The notes below the pieces were generated by a model. The model did no database searches. It worked only from the letters and a program-made list of their open reading frames with translations, and had not been told where the DNA came from. The position numbers and the translations under genes are program-made. This document shows positions 47,317 through 58,332 of a DNA stretch of 64,000 nucleotides, piece after piece. Source of the stretch: Paramacrobiotus richtersi (taxonomy: Eukaryota; Tardigrada; Eutardigrada; Parachela; Macrobiotidae); NCBI GenBank assembly GCA_034698045.1, contig JAQGAU010000007.1, positions 1-64,000 on the forward strand, given 5' to 3'. Numbering within the stretch: the stretch's first letter is position 1; every line of letters starts with the position of its first letter.

Positions 47317-47909
47317 TTTCGTTCCAGCGTTAAGAACTGGGATCTCTTAGTTATTTAAATTGTATTAGTTTACCTATAAGCCATGCCGGCTCTGGTATTC
47401 AAGGAATGCAGCTACAATCTTAATGTTCGTTCTGAACTGGTACCATTGCCTAAAGTCTCAGCTTATGGTAAACCGTCTGGAGGCATTATCAGCGAGCACA
47501 TCAGATCAGATAATAGTCAAAGCAAAAATTTGTGAAGACAAACAATATACCTGCCAGTCCAGTTTGCTTGCGTTTCCGCTCGTACTTAAACGGTTAAGGA
47601 AGTCAGAGTTAAAGGTTCTTGTGAAATTTGCACAGCATCTAGACAAATGCATGACACTACACTCTGAAACTGTACGTATGTGCTAACTAGCATCAATAAT
47701 TATGTTCATTTGACGGCGGGAAAAGCGCAGAAAGTGGGCGGTATTAAACAGGGCATGTGCCTGTAGGCTGTAGCTAGTTTAATTACTGCACATTGTCTGA
47801 ACGAGCCGTCGGGTTGCCCAGCATTCATACTTCTTCAGTGTTAATGTCGCACGGCATAAAGATCTAAGAGCTAACTAAGAGATCCCAGATCCTAACGCTG
47901 AAAAGGACG
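47317..47909. promoter_or_regulatory. Divergent intergenic region of copies K and L
   Basis: The only GATA-type element (47487-47512) serves K by position (171 bases from its ATG) and lies about 400 bases from the ATG of L. Leaders of both genes share CTAAGAGATCCCAG and TAACGCTG just before the ATG. Beyond that the L side diverges from every other copy, which suggests an inversion breakpoint about 40-55 bases upstream of its ATG. Confidence 0.55.
47487..47512 (-). promoter_or_regulatory. 26-base GATA-type promoter element, copy K
   Basis: TATCAGCGAGCACATCAG at the left, GATCAGATA at the right. Both end sites are kept, but the GC core has changed. Confidence 0.65.
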
Positions 47910-49062
47910 ATGTTAAATGCTGTATTGGCTATTACCGCCTTCACCCTACTAGCCAAAGGACTCGTCTGTAAGAAGGCCATCGCGCATAGCAAATGAACAA
48001 ACATCGCTAAACATAACATTTTGCTTGGTTCGTGAATAAGGTATCTACATAGAACCCTTTACGCTGAATCCGAAACTGGAGACAGATTGCAGCGGACCTC
48101 GAGCCGAGAACCAAGTGGAGATAATTCCCGACGTTTCGTATCCATTTCGCACTGACTACTTGACGTTACACGAGTGCCTGGCGTATGATGGATTTCCAGT
48201 TTCGCCCACTCAGTTCGGAAGATGTAAAGTGGATCGACATGGAAGAACAGATATAGCACGAGTTTCTCCGTTTTACAAAACCTACTTCGAATTAGACTGC
48301 ACCGGATACAGCTGGTATAAAGATCCTGGAGGGTGGCGGTCTTTCGTACGAGCTTACACCACCAAATTTAGCATAATCAGTCCAAAGCGAGCGCTAACCA
48401 TGAAACTTAGAGAACGAAACGGCATAACAGACCCAGTCCATTCGGATGTATTTGAGCCAGTGCGTGGTCAAGTGATCGACATCACAGTTCAAGCTTTTGC
48501 CAGTACCAAGGTCACATCCAAAATATACGACATTGGTATATTGCCCAGTTTAGTAGCCCTTCATATCCAAGAAGGGAAGAATTTGTCCATCATGAGACGT
48601 GATTTCAATAGGATTCCTAATGTGAGACTGATAGTATTCTTCATGACCACCATTATGGAAATGGAACCATATACATTCACAGATTTGCCACAACTTAGCA
48701 GCTTATCAGTGGACAAAGGCCTGTGGAATGTTTTTAACCAGATAGATGACTATTTGAAGGGATTGGAGCGTTTCCCCGGAAGGTGGAACGATACGGATCT
48801 TGCCAAGGTGCATCGTATCCACTGCGACTGTTCGTTTGCCTGGTACAGGAATTTCCTCAGATCCAAGCCAGAGTTCTTGGAGTACAACAAGCCGGAGGGC
48901 ACAATGGCAGTCATCGGAAGTTACATGTCCGAATCCGTCGGTGCGTTTGGATTTGACTCGTATGTGGCATCAGTAGACTGCGCAAAGAACTTGACGAAAG
49001 ACAATTATCAAGCTGGTAATCAGTTTTCCTCTAACACTACTTGTTTTGGTGCGTGTCAGTAA
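47910..49062 (+). CDS. Secreted LRR family, copy L (intact, inverted)
   Basis: This is the only family member on the plus strand. Exon 1 (47910-47967) is a signal peptide, M-L-N-A-V-L-A-I-T-A-F-T-L-L-A-K-G, with donor GTAAGA. Exon 2 (48041-49062) follows GAATAAG, in phase 1. The second possible acceptor would create a stop, so only the first fits. The loop (N-Q-I-D-D-Y-L-K-G-L-E-R-F-P-G) is shared with copy O, its nearest relative. P-V-S-P replaces P-C-S-P, so a cysteine is lost. The frame is intact to Y/S-N-T-T-C-F-G-A-C-Q. Confidence 0.88.
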
Positions 49063-50602
49063 TGCGACCATGTCGCTCGTTTGTGAGTGGGTTTGTATGA
49101 TGCCGATTCTTCTATGGTAGCGGTTCAGTTCTTGTCATACTTTTGCAATTCTTGAGAAACAGCATTATTGAGGCGATCCTGAATACAGGAATTTATGAAT
49201 TACATGATTTAATGAATACATCTCACCAGTGACTTAAATATGACATCCGTGTGATCAATGAAAACAAAAACAGCCAGAAGAATTCCCTGCGGAAGTTTTC
49301 CGCAAGAACATGAATGGACCCCCGAGTAATAATCCTACCTATGCATGGGTTGCAATGCTGCCGCATTTCACGGCAGCTTAATAGGAATTGTTCTGCCAAG
49401 CCGAAAACTGCATTGTAATACGTACAAGGTAGGAGGCCAACAACGGGACACTTTTAGTTTACGCTTCCAATAACCATGCAGTCCATGGTATTCTGTGCTG
49501 ACTGGATGTGAGCAGCTTTTTTTCTCTCTAAAATTCACGAAATTTCAGTAAGAACAGCAACTCATCCAGCATTATATCAAACACCACAAAAGTTACGACG
49601 ATATACAACGGAGGTAGTCGACCATAAGCGACAAACATGCCAGGCACTGGGTTTCTAGTTGGTTAGAACAGTATACTCAGAAGTGGCTAGTTGTTGGCCT
49701 CTTGCGGCGTCCTGCCTTATACATGCTGTTCTAATACATACAAGTGTGGTCGCGCTATCGCGCAACCCTTTCGTGTTTAGAATTGTTAACTTTCTGGGTT
49801 TGTTTTTCCACCGCAAACGACAACAGACAGAAGGACGCCGAAGAAAGGTAGGATTATATACAGAATTGCTTGCAGATGCAATTTTGCTATCATTCTGTGC
49901 TCAATTCAGTGACTAACAGTAATGAATGAAAAGGGATGAAAACCGATCATCAGGAAGCAGATTACCGGCGGCTGGCGGTGGCATTTCTAGTGGTGCAAAA
50001 AATGATTGGCGTGGGCTGTGTTCGGACGTGAGTTTAATCATAAGGCTGCCTTTTTTGTTCGTTCTTTTTCGTGCTTTCAGGAGGTAGTACCGAATTACCG
50101 AAAACATAGCGACCATGAACGTGGTTGTGGTCAGCGGTGTTGGTTTCCGGTAACCTTTGTAGTTGTTAGTACTCGCTAAACTGAACAATATAGAACGGAA
50201 ATTATTTGGGATTTGGGACTGTTCTATACTGCCAACATTTAATATGTAAATTTTCGAGGGTGTTTGTAACCTAGGGCATAACCTGCATGGAAAAGGTTCT
50301 GTACTAAAGTTAAGTGATAGCACATAATTTAGCATTGTGATACTTAGCAGATGTGTTTGTGGATTTGTTTATTAATGGCTCCGTGCTGTCGCATCACTAA
50401 AACTATCAAAATAAATTTGTATTTTATGCTTGGTTTCGAAAGCTTATAACAGATTATCTAAAAAAACAAGTTGTTTACGATAAAAGGCTGGCAATAACTC
50501 AGCCGCGTTTCGAAATGCTTACAAATTTGATATTTTTCTAATTTCAGTAATTATTCGTATGCGTGAAGTTCTAAACTTGTGTTGAACCGGTTGAGACCGT
50601 TA
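49063..50602. other. Gap downstream of copy L
   Basis: No gene is seen. At 49358-49378 a small hairpin (GCTGCCG, then CGGCAGC) occurs. In normal array order a minus-strand family member would be expected left of 50.4 kb; it is absent. Confidence 0.45.
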
Positions 50603-50628
50603 TATCAGCGGGCGCATCAGATCACATA
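50603..50628 (-). promoter_or_regulatory. Orphan copy of the GATA-type element
   Basis: TATCAGCGGGCGCATCAG at the left, but the right end is CACATA instead of AGATA. No family gene follows it on the minus strand. The flank to its right (50500-51330) matches 56500-58000, upstream of copy N, so it is a left-over promoter unit. Confidence 0.65.
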
Positions 50629-51534
50629 GCAGTCATAGCACAGTAAATGTGTGCGCGGAAAACACTTAACTTTAGAAAACAGCTCGGGTTCGTTATCGTT
50701 GCAGGGTGTGTTTAAAAACACACGTGCACAGCTAAATTCAACCATGAACCGTATCGAGCCAAGTAACTAGAAACGTGTACATATGACTAATCAAAAGTAC
50801 CGCAATGGGTACAGAAGTGCAGAACACTCAGATCTAACCTGCAGCCGGCCGACCTAACCCCAGACGGTCTAACTGGTGTTACAGTTTATTGCTTTGGTGA
50901 ACAATAATGCAGAAGACTCTTCGAAAAAGAACGATAGAAAACAAAAGGTCTTTCGTAAAAATGATAACTTTCTCACATATATCCCACATCTTGGTATGTT
51001 TCGATCCACCTTCTGGTTCCATCCTCCCTCGATTCCCACAGCTAATCTTGCTACGCTGGTCTCAAATTACTCATCTTCCAGATTTGGCAATCATGGCCGT
51101 CTGCTTACAACAAGGACTCCATGGCACTCCTGTTTCCACAGATTGGACAGTAAATCAGAACACGCGAAATGTGTAGTACAAAGGTTACCGACATTACCTC
51201 CCGAACGCACAGCTGTGTATGATTACAGCGAGTGTAAACATATTGTCGCCGCCGTTACAGACCAGAACAAAAGCATAAATCAACAAACCCAAAAAAATAT
51301 CCTCACTATGAAGGTGAATATTACAAATAAAATGTCGGGGTTTCTGTTTTATTTTGATCTTGGTAAAAATCAGCCCTTTTTACACGTCTTGCCGCTCTTG
51401 GCATTGCCATCCGGGTTCTTAGTATTTGTCTGTGTTTAGCTCCCTTATGTTATTTTCGGTCTCGGTCAACATTTTGCATGCATAGTGGAACGCGGAACTC
51501 AAAACAATGTCACCAACCGGCGACAATCATTTTC
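50629..51534. other. Orphan upstream flank
   Basis: Diverged duplicate of about 56560-58000, for example AACACACGTnCACAGC and CACTCCTGTTTCCACAGAT against GCGCTCCTGGTTCCGCAGAT. A plus-strand open frame (50876-51439) runs through it but is not conserved in the other copy, so it is not called as a gene. Confidence 0.5.
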
Positions 51535-51800
51535 GCTGTAACGGTGTAAAATGCGCAGAAGCGAAGCCCGTTGAGTAACAGCGTTGTCAAACTTGCCGCT
51601 TTGTCACCTTCCATCAAATGCACAACCAGGAGGACACGTTTACATTTATCATGACATTTCCATCTCATTTAGGACCAGTAAGCGCACGGTAATCAATTAG
51701 TTCTCGACTCTCTCCTTTACATGACGCAGTACTAGAGATTTCTCGAAGATGGATGCGAGGACTCATTTGGTTTGCGCGCAAAGGCGCAAAACAAAAAATC
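51535..51800 (-). repeat. Shared degenerate segment, copy r4
   Basis: Matches r1-r3 over CAAACTTGCCGCTTTGTCACC and the following CATCAAATGCnCAACC. It lies in the 3' flank of copy M, as the others do for their genes. Confidence 0.55.
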
Positions 51801-52380
51801 ATTAGGGACTGTTTCTAAGTTTTTAATGCGACTGGTTATGGATTTCCCAAGACCTGAATGGCAAGATCATGGCAAGTGTTACCGTACCCGGCGTACCGTT
51901 TTTCGTGGCTGCTAATTGTTCTAAATAGTTCATGCATGCAGCTCTGCCGGTTTTTAGGTTGCTCGCGTAGTTTTTAGGTGAAACGAAACCAAAAATACGG
52001 CAGCATTTTCCCCTCGTCAGGTACGACTGTTCCGGGGAGTTCCTGGATAACGACTCACATCATAAATCACGATCATCATCTGTGTCATTATGTCGTACGA
52101 GCAAAGCAACTGTCGTTGATTCTTAAACAATCGGTAATATGTAAATAAATTTGTTTCTTCGCCATAAGCCCGCTTGTACAAGAATACCAAAGAAAAGCAG
52201 TTCAAACAAAGAATTTATCCCAGTAAATAAATTTGTTGGTGGGAGATTAGTACTCGAGCCCTAATTAGCTTCGGAATACATAGTCAGACCGGAAAAACTT
52301 GCTCTGCTTTTTTTAAATGGAAAATAACGGAATCGATGAAGAATCGACACCATACAATACCAGTTTCGATAAAGCGACAA
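51801..52380. other. 3' flank of copy M
   Basis: No gene is seen. Confidence 0.4.
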
Positions 52381-52387
52381 TCGAGCA

Positions 52388-53510
52388 TTAGCACAAACCA
52401 AAACAAGTGGTATTATAAGAGAACTGATTGCCCGCTCGATGACCGTCTCGGACAGTCAAATTCTTTGCGCAGTCCACTGATGCCACATGCGAGTCCAAGT
52501 CGAACACGTTGAAAAACTCTGACATATAGCTTCCGATGATCGCCATTGCGCCCCGCATTTTGGTTTCCATCAGCTCCGACTTGGAGTTGAGGAAATTCCT
52601 GTACCAAGCGAACGAACAGTCGCAGTGGATACGATAAATCTTGTGGAGATCGGCATCGTTCCAATGTTTTGACGTAAACCCATCCAGTTCTCTCAGGACT
52701 TCCATAAGCCCTGGTCTACTGATAAGCCACTGAGGTGTGGCAGATCCGTGAATGTATATGGTTCGATTTCTATAATGGTAGACTTGTAAAATACGATCAG
52801 CCTAACATTAGAAATCCGGTTAAAATCATGCCTCTTGATTGACAAATTCCTGGCATTTTCGATATGAAGGGCAACCAAACTGGGCAATATTCCAATGTGG
52901 TATATTTTTGTTGTGACCTCGGTACTTGCACCAGCTAGGACTGTTATATCGATGACTTGACCGCGTACTGGCTCAAATACATCCGAATGGACTGGATCTT
53001 TTATGTCGCTTCGTTCCCTGAGCTTCATGGTCAGCGCGCGTTTTGGACTAATTATGCTAAATTTAGTGGTGTAAGCTCGCACGAATGACCGCCAACCCTC
53101 GTCGCAGTATAACTCAAAATAGGTTTTGTAGGATGGAAATGCTAATGCTCTCTCCACTTTTCCACATCGTTTCGAATCACAGTAATCGGACGCAGCTGGC
53201 GAACAAGGAACTAGTACATACGCCTTGGCCTCATGTAGCGTTAAGTAGTCGGTGCGAAATGGATACGAGACGTCGAGAATTACTACCACTTGGTTCGTGG
53301 CTGGAGGTCCACTGCAATCGGTCTCCAGTTTCGGATTCAGCGTGAATGGCACTATGTAGAAACATTATTGGCAAACCAGCAGAAGGTTAAGTTTTTCTAG
53401 CAGTACTGGTTACGCTTGTGCATTCTGTACACTTTAGGGTTCAGTTTCGTACCGCAGACTCCACTGGCTAATAGGACCAACGCAGTCACAGTCAATGCGG
53501 CAGATAACAT
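52388..53510 (-). pseudogene. Secreted LRR family, copy M (one frameshift)
   Basis: Exon 1 (53453-53510) is normal. Exon 2 (to 52388) begins at the second acceptor (CATAG, exon from 53351), because the usual AATAAG has become AATAAT. The frame is open through the leucine-rich section to G-L-W-K-S, then stops. The downstream part (E-V-L-R-E-L-D-G-F, then the full cap I-H-C-D-C-S-F-A-W-Y-R-N-F-L) is in another frame, overlapping at about 52693-52705. A single indel at the variable loop explains this. The cap itself is otherwise undamaged, so the break is recent. Confidence 0.82.
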
Positions 53511-54200
53511 TTTCCATGCGGCGTTATAAACTGTAGCCAGGATCTCTTTGTTATCAGACTCGGCCAACTGGAACATAAAACCATACCACGTCTGACATTC
53601 AAGGCTGTTGTATAAATTGGTGACTTGTTCTGAGCTGGTGCCATGCAAATTGTAGCGTGTGAAGTTCCACTTCCACTCAATCTTGTGCTGAACCGCATGA
53701 AACCGTCATATCAGTGGGCGAATCAGATCAGATAACAGAACGTTCAGCAGACAAACAGTTTTCCTGATAGGACAGTTACTGTTCGACGAGCATTGTTTGT
53801 ACGGTTGACAATACATGTTCACCCGATGCACTTAAAATTCCCATTAACGGTTTCGCGCGACAAGTGAACATCTGTGTACTAAATTGAACAACGACCGAAA
53901 ACGAAAGGTGCTGTGAGAATAATCCACTGACAACGCTTTCGAAACCGCTTTCCCAGCTGTAATCCACTTCCCGTCCGTTTTATAATTCCCGCATCGCCAG
54001 TGCGAGTTTACTCGACTGTCACTCAGATCTCAGGAATCATATCGAAGACTGGCAGACATGGCTTTGCAAACAACGACTCCACAGCACACCTTACGCCACG
54101 CTGGGTTGCGCCCCGGGTCCAGTTTTTAGTTCAATTTTTACATATTTTAGTTCAGTTTTACAATGGTTTTATACCCATTTGCTCTACATAGTACCACCCA
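53511..54200. other. Copy M upstream flank
   Basis: It holds the promoter element and a TATA-like TTTATAC (minus strand, about 53610). Nothing else is recognised. Confidence 0.45.
53709..53734 (-). promoter_or_regulatory. 26-base GATA-type promoter element, copy M
   Basis: TATCAGTGGGCGAATCAG at the left, GATCAGATA at the right, 199 bases upstream of the start codon. Confidence 0.65.
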
Positions 54201-54204
54201 TTTA

Positions 54205-54310
54205 GTTGCCCACCCATCTGGCCGCCTCCTCCCGATACAGTCGAACTGACGCGTTGTTGTTCAGGACTCCATGACCTAAGATCCGCTGACCACACAGCCT
54301 AACAGTAGAG
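54205..54310 (-). pseudogene. Decayed copy of peptide gene exon 1
   Basis: This stretch matches 22765-22885 in the same orientation. GGCCGCCTCCTCCCGATACA corresponds to GGCCATCTCCTCACGATACA, and GATCCGCTGACCACACAGCC to GATCCACTGACCACACAGCC. Frame and start are not kept. It lies about 31 kb from the intact gene and is cut off by the inverted repeat to its right. Confidence 0.75.
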
Positions 54311-54497
54311 CGAAGGCGCTGCACGTGTGGATAAGCAAAGTGATAGTTGAATAAGGCCAAAATTATAAGCTCTGCGTGTACGAGGAGCAACGCGGTTCAT
54401 ACGTTCGACATGTTTCCGTCCCCTTTTCGTCCGACTGTTAAAGTGCGCATTTCCAACTTCCACTTTGCTTATCCACACGTGCAGCGCCTTCGCTCTA
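54306..54497. repeat. 37-base perfect inverted repeat with 118-base loop
   Basis: The left arm (54306-54342) starts TAGAGCGAAGGCGCTGCACG. The right arm (54461-54497) is its exact complement. The left arm joins directly onto the decayed peptide exon. Confidence 0.9.
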
Positions 54498-55145
54498 TTA
54501 CCGTCACCAGTCCGGTTGTGCGACCACAACCAACTTAGAAAATTCAGTGCGAAAGTTCCTTGTGAATAGGACAATTTGGCTGTCCAGAAGTGGCCCTAAT
54601 CTAGGATGCATCAGGTCGGCCGACCTCTACAAAAGCTTCTAACGCGCGGTAAACAAGCCACTGTCTGTTTCGGTCAAAAATAAGACAGAAGGCCGAGAAC
54701 AAAATTAAGGCATCGTTGAACAACAATACCACTTTCGCACACATAGTCCGCTGACACCAAAGATGTATAACCAAGAACAGCGAGATAGGCTCGAGTAAGA
54801 TTCATTAAAAAAGATTCTGAGTAAAGGGGTAGTGTTCGGTGTACAAATACTGTACCACCACCATAATTTGTTTTGCTGGGCGAATATGTGTGGTGCTAGT
54901 AACAAAAGTCGTCTGACCAACTCATTGGTTGGGACGAACTGTGGCGGGACCAGTTTTTTGGGACAAAGTGTCTTGACGCGCTATTCCCCGAAAGCTTCGT
55001 TTTATTCACAATATTCGTGCTGAAAATTTAGTCTATTATTATTAGGACAATGTCGGACCTTACAGACAGAATGTAACACAGTATCAGCCATTGTGGACTT
55101 ATGAAAGTGATACCATTGCCAAGCTACGAAAAAGAGAAAATCGCG
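54498..55145. other. 3' flank of copy N
   Basis: No gene is seen. Confidence 0.4.
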
Positions 55146-55152
55146 CATTCTA

Positions 55153-56340
55153 TTAACAAGAACCAAAGCAGGTGGTATTGTAGGAAAATTTATCTCCCGC
55201 TTGGTAATTATTTTTGGTAAGGCTCTTTGAGCAGTCCACTGATGCCACATACGACTCAAAGCCAAACAAATCGAAATATCCCGACATATAGCTTCCGATG
55301 ACTGCCATTGTGCCCGGCTGTTTGTGCTCCAACAGTTCTGACCTGGAGTTGAGAAAATTTCTAAACCAAGCGAATGAGCAATCGCAATGGATACGATGTG
55401 GCTTGGCAAGATCAGCATCGTTCCAAACTACGGACTGACGATATCTTCCTGAAAATCTTCTGTGTTCGCCCATTTCACGAAAGACATACCATAAACCTTT
55501 GTCCACTGATAAGCTGCTGAGGTGTGGCAAGTCCGTGAAAGTATAGGGTTCCATTTCCTCAATGGTATACATGCTGAAAACTATCAGTCTAACATTTGGA
55601 ATCCGGTTGAAGTCATGTCGCTTGATGGTTAGATTCATGCCATATTCAATATGAAGGGCAACCAAACTGGGCAGTATTCCAATGTCGTATAATTTTGATG
55701 TGATTTTGGTACTTGCAACCGCTTGAACGGTTATATCGATGACCTGACTACGCACTGGCTCAAACACATCCGAATGAACAGGATCTTTTAGGCCGTTGCG
55801 TTCCTTAATCTTCATGGTCAGCGCTCGTTTTGGACTGATTATGCTAAATTTGGTGGTGTAAGCTCGTACGAATGACCGCCACCCACCGGGATCTTTATCC
55901 CGGATGTATCCGGTGCAGTCTAATTCGAAGTAGGTTTTGTTGAACGGAGAAATTATTGCATACTCCGTGCTTGCATGGAGACTCAGATCGCATCTATCGG
56001 ACTCAGTGGGCGAGCAAGGAACGTCTTCATATGCCATGCCCTCAGGTAATGTTAAGTAGTCAGTGCGAAATGGATACGAGACATCGGGAATGACCGACAC
56101 TTTGTTTTCGGCTGGCGGTCCGCTGCAATCGGTCTCAGGCTGTTCCGGTTTGAATGTGAATGGCACTATGCAGAAACGTTATTGGCAAAGAGAACAGAAG
56201 GATCGTTTTTCTCTCAGTATAGTTAAGGACTGACGCTTAAGCTTTAGCATCCTAGAGGCGTAAGTGGTTCAGTACTTCAGTTTCTTACCACAGGCTCCAC
56301 TGGCTAATAGGATGAACGCAGTCAATGCGGCAGTTAACAT
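55153..56340 (-). CDS. Secreted LRR family, copy N (intact)
   Basis: Exon 1 (56289-56340, 52 bases) is six bases shorter than in the other copies but keeps phase 1 and a signal peptide (M-L-T-A-A-L-T-A-F-I-L-L-A-S-G). The usual acceptor is lost (AATAAC). The next one (GCATAG, exon 55153-56165) gives V-P-F-T-F-K-P-E and an open frame to the end. The N-terminal block has an insertion (P-E-Q-P-E-T-D-C) and E-G-M-A-Y for E-C-K-A-Y. The loop is longest here (R-E-M-G-E-H-R-R-F-S-G-R-Y-R-Q-S). The cap is complete. Confidence 0.85.
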
Positions 56341-58325
56341 TTTTCTTTCTGTGTTCTGAGTATAGCTAGATTAGTGATCTCTTGCTTATTATGCTCTGTC
56401 AGCTGGAACAGTACATCATTGCGTCTGCCATTCAAGAAATATGGTGGTTGTGCAAATCGGTGACTCTTTTTGAGGTAGTGCGGCTGAAGTACGTGAAGTT
56501 TTACTCAAACTTGTGTAGAACCGGTTGAAGCCGTTATATCAGCAGACATATCAGATCAGATACCTATCAGTGCAAGAATGTGAGCAGAAGAAGTTTACTT
56601 GATAATATCTCAGGTCCATTAATCGTTACCTTGTACTTACACTAAGTTAGTAGTGTGTTGAAAAACACACGTACACAGCACAGTTAACAATTGTAAAGTG
56701 TACAACATATGTACGGTGTCTGTGAGACCTGTATACATAGTCATCCTCGAAATGTTAGTATGAAATGCCGAAATGCCGGCAGTCTTTAGGTAGAACCGAA
56801 GCCACTCGCTAGTAATTAATTGTAAGAGAACAATAGTGCATTGTTTCTGTATTATTATTATTACTTCACAAGAGCAGACAACCCGTTAGGGACTTCAAGT
56901 CTGGTCGAACAACAACAAAAATGTAGAAAAGCGTATTAAGACAGATCCACAGTTCTGAGCATGAACTTAAACACGGAAACAGATCCAGCATCAAGTAATT
57001 TCTCATTAAACTTCAAAATTTTATCCAGCAGCTCTTATCCAGCAGTAAAAAGTCCCGTTTCTGTTATTCATTGATGTTGTTCACCGAATTAGATTAGTCA
57101 AACAGACATCGGCACAGTCAACACGATGCGTGCACTGTTAATATAACGAACTTTAACGCGCGCGCAGCGCGCTAGCGGGTGAGTTATGTAGTATCGACAA
57201 TGTTTGAATCACATGGTGACCTTACTAAGAAGTGGTGTGCAAAAGTGTTATCGCTCGCAAAATAAGACCTTCCGTTCCAGTTATTTAATCCGGGTTCGTT
57301 CGGTCTACTGCGCAAATCTGGATGTTCTAAACTGCTAATCTGTGCTTTATCATACTGCCAAAATTCTACGTGCATGACTCGCTGCCCGGGTCGAGAGGCT
57401 CTTATAATTACACTCGAATCATGTGATACCATTAATTTTAATGATAGCGGTACTTTTAGTTTGTTATGTTTTTACAATAGTAGCAGTAAAGACGTCACAA
57501 ATATATCAACTATATATTGCAATTGATCCAGACACCGGATTGTTCACAATCATGCTTTGAAAATTTAATGTGAAATGTCAACACTGTGGGAGCATTCGTA
57601 CAGATTAGAATATTCAGATCCAGTGCACCGGCATAACCCTAAACGGTTGGACTGGAACGGTGCAGCAGTTAGTTAGTTTGGTGCATCATAATGCGTCAGC
57701 GAAGAATGACCGACACCAAAGGGTTTCTCTACAAATGATATCGCATTTCATGTACTTAACCACTTGTATGGTTCAGTCCGCTTTCTGGTTCCGCATACAA
57801 CAATCATGGACTACATGGCGCTCCTGGTTCCGCAGATGAACAGTCAATCGGAACATGCGAACAACTACAAAGGTTACCGGCAGAGACTGCCCGGTGCATT
57901 GCGGTGTATGATCACAACGAGTGCACACACACATTGTTGCATGTTACCGACCAAAACAATCGAATAATTAACAAAAGCAGATGAATATCCTTGTCGGGGG
58001 GTTGGTTCCTAATACGACGCTTGTGATCTCCAGTTTTTTCATAACAACACGATATACAAATGGAAAAGTGAATGGCTCACCAGCATGTACTGCACATTGT
58101 GTTAGCAGCAGTATGGACGGCAACATACGTATTACAACAGCACAACAGTACATTAACACGCGGCTTGGCAAGAATTTTACATTTTATTCTAATCCATGCA
58201 TAGTTATTAATGATATTAATAATGCCATTGCTCAAGAAATGCAAAATGGTTATACCAACAAGTATGGCACGAACTGAACCGCGACAAGAATCGACATCAT
58301 GCAAATTAACGGACAAACAAACGCG
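56341..58325. other. Copy N upstream flank and copy O 3' flank
   Basis: It holds the promoter element and a long stretch (56560-58000) shared with the orphan flank at 50.6-51.3 kb. No gene is seen. Confidence 0.5.
56537..56562 (-). promoter_or_regulatory. 26-base GATA-type promoter element, copy N
   Basis: TATCAGCAGACATATCAG at the left, GATCAGATA at the right, 197 bases upstream of the start codon. The GC core is the most changed of the set, but the end sites remain. Confidence 0.6.
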
Positions 58326-58332
58326 ATTAACG

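Noticed and set aside
50876-51439. Plus-strand frame of 187 codons
   Set aside because: It lies inside duplicated promoter flank, and the matching flank at 57.7-58.0 kb does not keep the frame.
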